Below, piece after piece: positions 56,884-64,000 of a stretch of DNA of 64,000 bases (the stretch's first letter is position 1; each line of letters begins with the position of its first letter). Location of the stretch: the NCBI RefSeq assembly GCF_040813715.1, contig NZ_JBFOCH010000003.1; one strand, written 5' to 3'. Position numbers and translations under genes: made by a program. Source of the stretch: Mesorhizobium_K marinum (GTDB lineage: Bacteria > Pseudomonadota > Alphaproteobacteria > Rhizobiales > Rhizobiaceae). The notes beneath the pieces are model-generated. The model saw only the letters and a list, made by a program, of their open reading frames with translations. It was not told the origin of the DNA and did not search any database.

Positions 56884-57249
56884 GTGATTTCTCGCACCGG
56901 AAAGGCAGCACTCACCGTCGCGATCGTGGCCGGCATGGCCGCTGTGGAAGCGCAGGCCGCGACCTTCGCGGCATGGCAGGTCGAGGACGTTCCCTTCGGC
57001 GATACGCTGAACGTCCGCAAATACCCTTCCAGCGTCTCGCAGAAGCAGTCGGCCTATCCAAACGGCACCGTGCTGCAGATGACAGGAAAGTGTACGGGCG
57101 GGGTAAACCTGCTCGACATCGCCGGAATGCCCGAGTGGAAGCAGAAGCAGACGGTGCGCTACCGCTGGTGCCAAATCTGGCACGATCCCGCGCAGAACGG
57201 CGGCTTCGTGACCGGATGGGTCTATGGGCGATACATTGCGCCCCACTGA
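56884..57249 (+). CDS. Small secreted SH3-like domain protein
   Basis: 121 residues from the GTG at 56884, with GGAG seven bases before it. Signal peptide ISRTGKAALTVAIVAGMAAV...EAQA (about residues 1-25). The mature part reads FGDTLNVRKYPSSVSQKQSA, then MTGKCTGGVNLLDI, YRWCQIWHD and VTGWVYGRYIAP: a bacterial SH3-like fold with a probable disulfide (two Cys). Such proteins sit in the periplasm and often bind peptidoglycan. Exact role unknown. Confidence 0.75.
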   Translation: MISRTGKAALTVAIVAGMAAVEAQAATFAAWQVEDVPFGDTLNVRKYPSSVSQKQSAYPNGTVLQMTGKCTGGVNLLDIAGMPEWKQKQTVRYRWCQIWHDPAQNGGFVTGWVYGRYIAPH

Positions 57250-57415
57250 CGAGTCTTTTGCGTCAAAAGCGTCGGGCATACGGCCTGGAACGCACAATCT
57301 GTGCCGCTAGCGCGATAAAATGGCCACTATTGCTTGTTCCTTGGGCCCCGGCGGGTTATCCGCCTAGCGTGAAGGCGGGCCGCGATCGGCCCGGTTGGTC
57401 CGATCGGGAGCTAAA
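57250..57415 (+). promoter_or_regulatory. leader region of the Mrp/Pha operon with small hairpins
   Basis: The 166-bp gap contains CTTTTG-CGT-CAAAAG (57255-57269) and GGGCCG-CGAT-CGGCCC (57377-57392). The second lies shortly before the GGGAG ribosome site of mnhA and could expose or mask it. No convincing -35/-10 pair was found, and no gene. Confidence 0.3.
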
Positions 57416-59758
57416 ATGGGGTCAGGCGCGCAGTCGCTGACATTGCTGGCACTTTTTCTGCCGTTCCTCGGAGCGGTCCTGGCGCCGCCGCTCTGCCGGG
57501 CATTGGGGCACGGCGCGGCCTGGCTGCTCGCGATCCTGCCCGCCCTGATATTCGTCCATCTGGCAGGTTTCGTCGGTATCGTCTCAAGCGGCGGGGTCGT
57601 CGCCGGGGGCTATGACTGGATACCGAGCCTCGGCGTCCGCTTCTCCTGGTACCTCGACGGGCTCTCGCTGACCTTCGGATTGCTGATCTCCGGCATCGGC
57701 ACGCTGATCGTCCTCTACTCCGGCGGCTACCTGAAAGGCCATCCGCAGCAGGGGCGGTTCATGTCCTTCATCCTGCTGTTCATGGGCGCGATGCTGGGTC
57801 TCGTCGCGTCCGATTCATTCCTGATGCTTTTCGTTTTCTGGGAACTGACGTCGATCACGTCCTTCCTGCTGATCGGCTTCGATCATGGCCGTGAAGCAGC
57901 GCGTCGCGCCGCTCTGCAGGCGCTGGTCGTGACCGGCATGGGCGGTCTTTCGCTGCTCGCCGGCCTTCTCGTGATCAGTTCGGTCACCGGAGCCACGGAG
58001 TTGTCGGCGCTGCTTTCGACGGGTGGCCTGCTGCGCGACAGTCCGCTCTACCTCGCGGCCTTCGTGCTCGTCCTCGGCGGCGCCTTCACCAAGTCGGCGC
58101 AGTTCCCGTTCCATTTCTGGCTTCCGAACGCAATGGAGGCGCCGACGCCGGTTTCGGCCTACCTTCACTCGGCCACCATGGTGAAGGCCGGCGTGTACCT
58201 GCTGATGCGCCTCAACCCCGTCCTCGGCGACACGGCGGCATGGGAGACCGTGCTGCCGCTGTTCGGCGCGGCGACCCTGCTTGTCGGCACGCTGCTTGCG
58301 ATGCGGCAGACGGACCTCAAGCTGATGCTCGCCTACACGACCGTCGCCTCGCTCGGGCTTCTGGTCATGCTCACGGGCTACGGTTCGGAAAGGGCGATCG
58401 AAGCGGCGGTGCTCTACCTGATCGCGCATTCGCTGTTCAAGGGCGCGCTCTTCATGGTCGCGGGGCTGATCGACCACGAGACCGGGACGCGCGACATCCG
58501 TCGCCTCGGCGGCCTTGCGCGCGCGATGCCGATCACATTCGCCGCGGGGCTGATGGCGGCGCTATCGATGGGCGGCCTGCCCCTGACCTTCGGCTTCATC
58601 GCCAAGGAGGAAATATACGCCGCGGTCGAGATCGGCATGGGAGTGCCAGTATTGCTTCTCGGCGTTGCCATCGTCGGTAACATGCTGATGTTCGCAATCG
58701 CCTTCCTGGTGGGCCTCAAGCCGTTCGTGGGAGCGGCCGGCAAAACGCCCGCCAAACCGCACGAAGGGCCGGCGCTTTTGTGGATCGGGCCGCTTTGCCT
58801 GGCGGCGCTAGGCCTGTTGGCGGGGCTTTTCTCGCAGATGTTCCACGCCGCGATATCGAGCCCCATGGCCAGCGCGGTCGCCGGAAATCCGGTCGAGATT
58901 GCCGCGTCCTCGGTGCCGCACCTGGGCCTCCCCTTCTACCTGTCACTCGCCACAATCGCGCTCGGCGTTGCCGCCTATTTCACGCATGCGCGAATCCGCT
59001 TCGGCATCGCCGTCGCGCTCGCCGCCATCGGCTGGGGCCCGGACCGCGGCTTCGACCAGGCGATGCGTGGGCTGCTGAGGCTCTCCTTCGGCGCCACGCG
59101 GATCGTGCAGAACGGGCGACTGCACATCTATCTGACGGTCGTTTTCCTGGCCGTCGCAGTCACCCTGCTGGTCCCGATGATCGTCTTCGACGAACTGCCG
59201 GCGATGCCGCAGTTCCCGGACCTTTGGCTGCATGAATGGACGATCGTGCTGATCGCCGTGATCGGCCTCGGCGCGGTGGTCTACGCCAAGGACCGACTGA
59301 CGGCGATCGTCTCGCTCGGCATCCAGGGTTTTGCGGTGGCGCTGCTGTTCATGCTGTTCGGCGCGCCGGATCTCTCGTTCACCCAGTTCATGGTCGAGAC
59401 GCTGTCGGTCGTCATCCTTGCGCTGGTCATGACGCGGCTGAAGCTGACGCCCTCCGACCACCGCCCGACGCACGAAAAGGCGCTCGACCTGTCCGTGGCA
59501 ACCGTCTGCGGCGCCGGATTCGGACTGCTGCTGCTCAAGGTGACGCAGGTGCCGTTCGACGCCACGCTGTCGCAGTTCTACGAGGCGCATTCGCGCGCCC
59601 TTGCGCACGGCCGCAACATCGTCAACGTCATCATCGTCGACTTCCGCGGACTGGACACGCTCGGCGAAATCGCCGTGGTCATGGTCGCAGGCCTGGCGAT
59701 CCTGGCTCTGATCCGCGTCGGGACGCCGCAGGCGCCGGCGGCGAAGAGGGAGGCATGA
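57416..59758 (+). CDS. mnhA: Na+(K+)/H+ antiporter subunit A (MrpA/PhaA)
   Basis: 780 residues from the ATG at 57416 after GGGAGC. About 20 hydrophobic segments. The first two-thirds is homologous to the NuoL proton-pumping family: FVFWELTSITSFLLIGFDHG, FHFWLPNAMEAPTPVSAYLHSATMVKAGVYLL (key Lys). The last third carries the DUF4040/MbhD part (LFMLFGAPDLSFTQFMVETL) and an MbhE-like end. First gene of a seven-gene antiporter operon for Na+ or K+ export and pH control. In some rhizobia A and B are fused; here they are separate. Confidence 0.93.
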   Translation: MGSGAQSLTLLALFLPFLGAVLAPPLCRALGHGAAWLLAILPALIFVHLAGFVGIVSSGGVVAGGYDWIPSLGVRFSWYLDGLSLTFGLLISGIGTLIVLYSGGYLKGHPQQGRFMSFILLFMGAMLGLVASDSFLMLFVFWELTSITSFLLIGFDHGREAARRAALQALVVTGMGGLSLLAGLLVISSVTGATELSALLSTGGLLRDSPLYLAAFVLVLGGAFTKSAQFPFHFWLPNAMEAPTPVSAYLHSATMVKAGVYLLMRLNPVLGDTAAWETVLPLFGAATLLVGTLLAMRQTDLKLMLAYTTVASLGLLVMLTGYGSERAIEAAVLYLIAHSLFKGALFMVAGLIDHETGTRDIRRLGGLARAMPITFAAGLMAALSMGGLPLTFGFIAKEEIYAAVEIGMGVPVLLLGVAIVGNMLMFAIAFLVGLKPFVGAAGKTPAKPHEGPALLWIGPLCLAALGLLAGLFSQMFHAAISSPMASAVAGNPVEIAASSVPHLGLPFYLSLATIALGVAAYFTHARIRFGIAVALAAIGWGPDRGFDQAMRGLLRLSFGATRIVQNGRLHIYLTVVFLAVAVTLLVPMIVFDELPAMPQFPDLWLHEWTIVLIAVIGLGAVVYAKDRLTAIVSLGIQGFAVALLFMLFGAPDLSFTQFMVETLSVVILALVMTRLKLTPSDHRPTHEKALDLSVATVCGAGFGLLLLKVTQVPFDATLSQFYEAHSRALAHGRNIVNVIIVDFRGLDTLGEIAVVMVAGLAILALIRVGTPQAPAAKREA

Positions 59759-59759
59759 C

Positions 59760-60179
59760 GTGCGCACGCTGATCTTCCGGACCGCCGCGCCCTACCTGAC
59801 CGCGCTGATGCTCCTGTTCTCCGTCTTCGTCCTGCTGCGCGGGCACAACGAACCGGGCGGCGGCTTCATCGGCGGCCTGATCGCCGCCTCGGCCCTCGCG
59901 ATCAACGGCATCGCCTTCGGCGTTCCGGCGGTGCGCCGTGCAATCCACTTCCATCCAATGGCGATTTCCGGGTTCGGCCTGCTGATCGCCGTCTTGTCGG
60001 GGCTGCTTTCGTTCGCCTTCGGCGTGCCGTTCCTGACCGGACTCTGGACTTCCCCGGAGATATTCGGGCTGACGGTCGATATCTCGACCGTCATGTTCTT
60101 CGACATCGGCGTCTATCTGGTCGTCGTCGGCTCGATCACCTCGATCGCGCTCACGCTCGAGCACAGGGAGGACGTCTGA
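59760..60179 (+). CDS. mnhB: Na+(K+)/H+ antiporter subunit B
   Basis: 139 residues, GTG start one base after the mnhA stop. Four membrane segments of the MnhB domain: FSVFVLLRGHNEPGGGFIGGL is the signature, ending VGSITSIALTLE. It overlaps mnhC (TGATG). Confidence 0.92.
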   Translation: MRTLIFRTAAPYLTALMLLFSVFVLLRGHNEPGGGFIGGLIAASALAINGIAFGVPAVRRAIHFHPMAISGFGLLIAVLSGLLSFAFGVPFLTGLWTSPEIFGLTVDISTVMFFDIGVYLVVVGSITSIALTLEHREDV

Positions 60180-60556
60180 TGGAACCGGTGTTCGCTGTTC
60201 TTGTGGCGCTGTTCTTCGGCGTCGGGATCTATCTGATCCTGTCGCGGCACGTGATCCGCATCGTTCTTGGCATTGCCATCTTCGGCAATGCGGTGAACCT
60301 GCTGATCTTCACCAGCGGGCGCATCACCCGCGCCGCCGTGCCGATCATTCCGGCGCATCTCGACGCGCTGCCGGGGCCGGCCGCAAATCCGTTGCCCCAG
60401 GCCCTGATCCTGACGGCCATCGTTATTTCCTTCTCCTTCTTCGCCTTCGTACTCGTGCTCGCCTATCGCGCCTACCAGGAGATCGGCGTGGACGACACGA
60501 TGGACATGCGCATTTCCGAGCCGACCGACGACCGGCTCCCGCCAACGGGGTACTGA
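60179..60556 (+). CDS. mnhC: Na+(K+)/H+ antiporter subunit C
   Basis: 125 residues, NuoK-like with three membrane segments. GVGIYLILSRHVIRIVLGIA and IFGNAVNLLIF are family marks; LPQALILTAIVISFSFFAFV is the third span with the conserved Pro-Gln-Ala-Leu-x-Leu-Thr-Ala-Ile-Val. The polar C-terminus is cytoplasmic. Three bases before mnhD. Confidence 0.93.
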   Translation: MEPVFAVLVALFFGVGIYLILSRHVIRIVLGIAIFGNAVNLLIFTSGRITRAAVPIIPAHLDALPGPAANPLPQALILTAIVISFSFFAFVLVLAYRAYQEIGVDDTMDMRISEPTDDRLPPTGY

Positions 60557-60559
60557 CGA

Positions 60560-62221
60560 ATGGCTTTGCCGGCCGATAGCGCAATGGCGGGAGCGATGCT
60601 CCTGGAGCCCGTCGCGGCAGCCGACTGGCTGGTGATCGCGCCCGTCGCCATCGCGCTCGGGCTCGGCGCGTTTCTGCTCATGCTCAGGCATCACCTGCGC
60701 TGGCAGGCGGCGTTCGCGTTCGCCGGCCTGCTGCTGATGCTCGTCGCCGACGCGTTGCTCCTCCACCGAACCCTCGGGGAAGGGCCTGTCACCATGACCA
60801 TGGGGCGCTGGCTTCCGCCGTTCGGAATATCCTTCGTCGCCGACACGCTCGGCGCGACCTTTGCGCTGATCGCGACGTTCGTTGCGCTCGTCTGCGTGCT
60901 GTTTTCGGTGGCCGATATCGACGCCACCGGCCGCCGCTACGGCTTCTACCCGTTCCTCATGCTGATGCTGGCCGGCGTCAACGGCGCGTTTCTCACCGGT
61001 GACGTCTTCAACCTCTACGTCTGGTTCGAGGTCTTCCTGATCGCGTCGTTCGGCCTGCTGATCCTGGGGTCGGAGCGCGCGCAGATCGACGGTGCGGCGA
61101 AATATGCGATCCTGAACCTCCTGGGAACCGCTTTCTTTCTGATCGGCACCGCCTATCTCTACGGCAGCTTCGGCACCCTCAACATGGCCGACATCGCGAC
61201 CAAGGCGCCTGACCTGCGCGGCGTGGCCCCGCTGACGACGATCGCCTCGCTCTACCTGCTGGCGTTCGCCATGAAGGCGGCGGCCTTTCCGCTGAACTTC
61301 TGGCTGCCGGCCTCCTACCACACGCCCCGCCTGGTGACGGCGGCGCTGTTCGGCGGCCTGCTGACCAAGATCGGTGTCTACGCGCTGCTGAGGTCGCTCG
61401 GCATGATGTTCCCCCTCGAGCGCGTCACGCTGTCGGGCGTGATCGAGTGGATGGCGATCGCGACGATGATGCTCGGCGCGCTCGGCGCGCTTGCCCAGAC
61501 GGACATCCGCCGCATGGCCGGGTTCCTGGTCATCTCGGGCGTCGGGGTCATGCTGGCCGGACCGGCAATCGGCTGCGCGGACGCGATGTCGGGAACAATT
61601 CTGTACGCAGTCCACTCGATGCTGGCGATGGCTGCGCTCTACCTGCTTGCCGGCGCGATCGGCGAGGCCGGGGGTAGCTTCATGCTGACCGACCTTGGCG
61701 GGCTCTACCGCGCGAGCCCGCTGCTTGCCGCGATGACTTTCCTGCTCGTCCTTGCGGTTGCCGGGCTGCCGCCCGCTTCGGGGCTCTGGCCGAAGGTGAT
61801 GTTGGCCAAGGCGTCTATCGATTCCGGCGCCGGTCTGCTCGCGGGCGCCGTGCTCGCCAGCGGCTTCCTGACCACGATCGCGCTGGGCCGGGTCTTTCTC
61901 CTTGCCTTCTGGCGCGATGCGCCAGACGCCGCCGTTGCGATAAGGCCGCCGTCGGTCGCCTATCTCGCGCCGATTGTCGTGCTGATGGTGCCGATCCTGC
62001 TTCTGGGCGTCCTGCCGGAGCGGTTTGTCCGGATCTCGGATATCGCGGCATCCGGACTGATCGACAGCACCGCCTATGTCAGGNNNGTCGTGCTGATGGT
62101 GCCGATCCTGCTTCTGGGCGTCCTGCCGGAGCGGTTTGTCCGGATCTCGGATATCGCGGCATCCGGACTGATCGACAGCACCGCCTATGTCAGGTCGGTC
62201 TTCCCGGAGGCGGCGCGCTGA
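60560..62221 (+). CDS. mnhD: Na+(K+)/H+ antiporter subunit D
   Basis: NuoN/NuoM-like membrane protein with about 14 spans. Conserved Glu in YVWFEVFLIASFGLLILG and Lys in FAMKAAAFPLNFWLPASYHT and GGLLTKIGVYALLR. As assembled it has 553 residues because of an in-frame 37-codon duplication around NNN 62084-62086; corrected length is 516, normal for MnhD. The stop overlaps the mnhE start. Confidence 0.92.
   Translation: MALPADSAMAGAMLLEPVAAADWLVIAPVAIALGLGAFLLMLRHHLRWQAAFAFAGLLLMLVADALLLHRTLGEGPVTMTMGRWLPPFGISFVADTLGATFALIATFVALVCVLFSVADIDATGRRYGFYPFLMLMLAGVNGAFLTGDVFNLYVWFEVFLIASFGLLILGSERAQIDGAAKYAILNLLGTAFFLIGTAYLYGSFGTLNMADIATKAPDLRGVAPLTTIASLYLLAFAMKAAAFPLNFWLPASYHTPRLVTAALFGGLLTKIGVYALLRSLGMMFPLERVTLSGVIEWMAIATMMLGALGALAQTDIRRMAGFLVISGVGVMLAGPAIGCADAMSGTILYAVHSMLAMAALYLLAGAIGEAGGSFMLTDLGGLYRASPLLAAMTFLLVLAVAGLPPASGLWPKVMLAKASIDSGAGLLAGAVLASGFLTTIALGRVFLLAFWRDAPDAAVAIRPPSVAYLAPIVVLMVPILLLGVLPERFVRISDIAASGLIDSTAYVRXVVLMVPILLLGVLPERFVRISDIAASGLIDSTAYVRSVFPEAAR
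61976..62194. other. assembly join: duplicated contig end in mnhD (NNN 62084-62086)
   Basis: Bases 61976-62083 and 62087-62194 appear identical, offset 111 (37 codons, in frame). Confidence 0.9.
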
Positions 62222-62706
62222 TGGCTCGGTACACCAACATCATCCTTCTGGCGCTCGTCTGGGCGGCGCTGACCGGCTCATTCACGCTGCCCAGCTTCGC
62301 CTTCGGCCTCCTGCTCGGCTGGCTCGCACTCTATGTCGTACGCGAGCAGCTTGAGGGGCGCGACACCTATCGCAGAAGCAGGTACCGCGGCGTGCGGATC
62401 GTCTCGCTGGCCGTGATGTTCGTAAAGGAGCTGGTACTCTCCGGCTGGCGGGTTGCGGTGCTGGTTCTGTCGCCGCGCATGAACCTGAAGCCCGGCATCT
62501 TCGCCTATCAGCTGAAGGTCGACAGTGACTTCGAGATCACCCTGCTGGCCAACATGATTACGCTGACGCCTGGCACGCTTTCGGTCGACGTTTCTCCCGA
62601 CCGGCGCACGCTCTACGTCCATGCCATCGACTGCTCGGACGTCGAGAAGGCGCAAGCCGATATCCGCAACGGGTTCGAACGGAAAACCGTGGAGGCGTTT
62701 CGATGA
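62221..62706 (+). CDS. mnhE: Na+(K+)/H+ antiporter subunit E
   Basis: 161 residues: two or three N-terminal membrane segments (IILLALVWAALTGSFTLPSF, FGLLLGWLALYVV) and a soluble ferredoxin-like end with TLLANMITLTPGTLSVDVSP, the family signature, and LYVHAIDC. Overlaps both neighbours by 1 and 4 bases. Confidence 0.93.
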   Translation: MARYTNIILLALVWAALTGSFTLPSFAFGLLLGWLALYVVREQLEGRDTYRRSRYRGVRIVSLAVMFVKELVLSGWRVAVLVLSPRMNLKPGIFAYQLKVDSDFEITLLANMITLTPGTLSVDVSPDRRTLYVHAIDCSDVEKAQADIRNGFERKTVEAFR

Positions 62707-63017
62707 GCATGGGAGAGAGCTTCCTCGAGTTCAGCGTCTATGTCGCCTTCGGCCTGCTCAGCCTTTCGTTCCTGCTGACCGTGCTCAGGGTGCTGCTCGG
62801 ACCGACCCTGCCCGACAGGGTGCTGGCGCTGGACATGCTGGTCGCGGTCGGCATCGGCTTCATCGCCGTGACCGGTATTGCCACCGGCGTCACCTTCAAC
62901 GTGGACATAGCCATCGCGCTCGGCCTCGTCGGGTTCCTGGCGACGATCGCCTTTGCGCGTTTCGTTGCGAGTCGAAAGGCGACGGACGACCATGAGCGAC
63001 CGGAGAACCGGACGTGA
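62703..63017 (+). CDS. mnhF: Na+(K+)/H+ antiporter subunit F
   Basis: 104 residues, three membrane segments. GPTLPDRVLALDMLVAVGIG is the family mark (Asp-Arg-Val-Leu-Ala-Leu-Asp), followed by LVGFLATIAFARFV. Overlaps mnhE and mnhG by 4 bases each. Confidence 0.93.
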   Translation: MSMGESFLEFSVYVAFGLLSLSFLLTVLRVLLGPTLPDRVLALDMLVAVGIGFIAVTGIATGVTFNVDIAIALGLVGFLATIAFARFVASRKATDDHERPENRT

Positions 63018-63382
63018 TCACACTCGTTCAAGACTATCTCGCAGCAGTGCTCATCCTGATCGGCTCCGCCTTCAGCCTGACGGCGTCGATCGGACTGCTG
63101 CGCCTGCCCGACCTCTACACCCGCATGCATGCGGCCTCCAAGGCGGGAACGCTCGGGTCTTGCGTGGTCCTGCTGGCTCTCGCGGTCCATGCCAACGATC
63201 CTGCCATTTCCCTGAGGGCCCTGGCGGGCATCGCGTTCTTCGTGCTCACGGTGCCTATTTCTTCGCACTTGCTGGCCAAGGCTGCGCATGGCGCCGGTTA
63301 TCCCCTGTGGGCCCAGTCCGTGCGCGATGATCTCGCTGCGTCGCCCAATGCCGCGGATTCAGGTCCCGAAAAGGCCAAATAG
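63014..63382 (+). CDS. mnhG: Na+(K+)/H+ antiporter subunit G
   Basis: 122 residues, GTG start overlapping the mnhF stop. Three membrane segments with SIGLLRLPDLYTRMHAASKA (family mark) and FFVLTVPISSHLLAKAAH. Last gene of the operon; its final codons are repeated after the NNN at 63475 as a contig-overlap copy. Confidence 0.92.
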   Translation: MITLVQDYLAAVLILIGSAFSLTASIGLLRLPDLYTRMHAASKAGTLGSCVVLLALAVHANDPAISLRALAGIAFFVLTVPISSHLLAKAAHGAGYPLWAQSVRDDLAASPNAADSGPEKAK

Positions 63383-63593
63383 AGAAATTTATTCCTATTT
63401 ACGCCACGTCAATTGCGCAGAACTCAAGAAAGTGCCCAAGAATTCCAGTAAGCGCCCAAAACTAGCGTCGCTATNNNTCAGGTCCCGAAAAGGCCAAATA
63501 GAGAAATTTATTCCTATTTACGCCACGTCAATTGCGCAGAACTCAAGAAAGTGCCCAAGAATTCCAGTAAGCGCCCAAAACTAGCGTCGCTAT
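63359..63593. other. assembly join: duplicated contig end after mnhG (NNN 63475-63477)
   Basis: Bases 63359-63474 and 63478-63593 appear identical, offset 119, and include the last codons and TAG of mnhG. After removal the gap between mnhG and mucR is about 280 bp and fairly AT-rich; no terminator with a T run and no extra gene was seen in it. Confidence 0.9.
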
Positions 63594-63638
63594 ACAGGAA
63601 AACCAAGACCGATCGGACAATATTAATCAACTATCCAA

Positions 63639-63667
63639 TTGACGTGGATTGTAGGTCGTTTCATAAC
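63639..63667 (+). promoter_or_regulatory. candidate promoter of mucR
   Basis: TTGACG (63639-63644), 17 bases, CATAAC (63662-63667), matching consensus at 5 of 6 and 4 of 6. It gives a leader of about 105 bases. MucR proteins usually repress their own genes through AT-rich upstream DNA, and this region is AT-rich compared with its surroundings. Confidence 0.5.
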
Positions 63668-63779
63668 GGTCTATGACGCGAATCGTAGGGTTGAGCCTGC
63701 GCAACAAAAATCGCGCGCGGCCCCGAGCATGTATCAAAGGGGCTATCAAGCAGACAGTTCAAGTTGGGGCCTGAAAAAC

Positions 63780-64000
63780 ATGGATATCTCCGAGCAACCC
63801 GTTAGAAACAGCGAAATGCTGATCGAGCTGACCGCGGATGTGGTGGCGGCCTATGTCAGCAACAACCCGGTACCGGCGGGCGACCTTCCCAATCTGATCG
63901 CCGATGTGCATGCAGCGCTCGGGCGGATCGGCGGAAGCACTGAGCAGCCGCCCGCGGACAAGCAGAAGCCGGCCGTGAACCCGAAGCGGTCGGTTCACGA
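63780..64000 (+). CDS. mucR: MucR/Ros-family zinc-finger transcriptional regulator (3' end cut by window edge)
   Basis: 73 codons are present from the ATG at 63780. MLIELTADVVAAYVSNNPV, LPNLIADVHAALGRIG is the conserved N-terminal part of MucR/Ros proteins; the C2H2-like zinc finger lies beyond base 64000. MucR-type proteins are nucleoid-associated repressors that control exopolysaccharide, motility and symbiosis genes in rhizobia. Genes elsewhere in the window, such as GDP-mannose synthesis, could be targets, but nothing shows this. Confidence 0.88.
   Translation, partial: MDISEQPVRNSEMLIELTADVVAAYVSNNPVPAGDLPNLIADVHAALGRIGGSTEQPPADKQKPAVNPKRSVH

Overview
The window looks like chromosomal DNA of a GC-rich alphaproteobacterium of the order Rhizobiales, most likely the Phyllobacteriaceae (Mesorhizobium, Aminobacter and relatives). 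The reasons are the frcBCA fructose importer with a ROK regulator, the glgP-glgB-glgC-glgA-pgm-glgX glycogen order, a Rhizobium-type (ReAV-like) asparaginase, paired methylmalonyl-CoA mutase subunits and a MucR/Ros gene at the right edge. Gene identities rest on motifs and overall resemblance read by eye; no database search was run.

Layout. 1-5005: a PfkB sugar kinase (cut by the left edge) and a ROK regulator face frcBCA across an AT-rich inverted repeat. 5139-18970: one glycogen gene set (glgP, glgB, glgC, glgA, pgm, glgX) ending in a GH13 alpha-glucosidase-like gene. 19156-24739: an oligopeptide-type ABC importer (oppA, oppB, oppC, fused oppDF). 25036-30561: a second ROK-controlled sugar importer with an attached short-chain dehydrogenase and a GNAT acetyltransferase; its substrate is unknown. 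30626-30702: tRNA-Pro(CGG). 30882-34660: a phosphomannomutase and a GDP-mannose pyrophosphorylase fused to an AGE-fold isomerase, which together could make GDP-mannose from fructose 6-phosphate. 34667-40063: a choline/glycine-betaine operon (betI, a glutathione transferase, a PLP-dependent dehydratase, betA, betB). 40204-43485: thiolase, SDR, asparaginase. 43531-47870: GreA/GreB-like factor, a small protein, methylmalonyl-CoA mutase. 48048-54641: HerA/DUF853 ATPase, L,D-transpeptidase, haloacid dehalogenase, branched-chain aminotransferase, superoxide dismutase, two cytochromes c. 54659-57249: oligopeptidase B and a small secreted SH3-like protein. 57416-63382: a seven-gene Mrp/Pha cation/proton antiporter. 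63780-64000: the start of mucR.

The assembly needs care. At fourteen places one, three or 163 N are flanked by two near-identical copies of 48-283 bases. These are almost certainly unmerged overlapping contig ends, not real tandem repeats. They inflate glgP, glgA, pgm, glgX, oppA and mnhD and appear to frameshift glgX, the thiolase, the asparaginase and the small mutase subunit. Removing one copy restores family-typical lengths in every case. Several copy pairs differ by substitutions (about 7% near 24720-24978), so the assembly probably mixes closely related strains, as a metagenome bin would.

Functionally, the genes fit a heterotroph that imports fructose and other sugars, feeds hexose phosphate into glycogen and GDP-mannose, uses peptides, choline and propionyl-CoA, and controls ions and osmotic stress with glycine betaine and the Mrp antiporter. 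I saw no prophage, insertion sequence, CRISPR array, toxin-antitoxin pair or recognisable defence island. The less ordinary items are the GMP-AGE fusion, the rebuilt bet operon, the uncharacterised sugar/SDR/GNAT operon, and strong hairpins just after the binding-protein gene in all three ABC importers.
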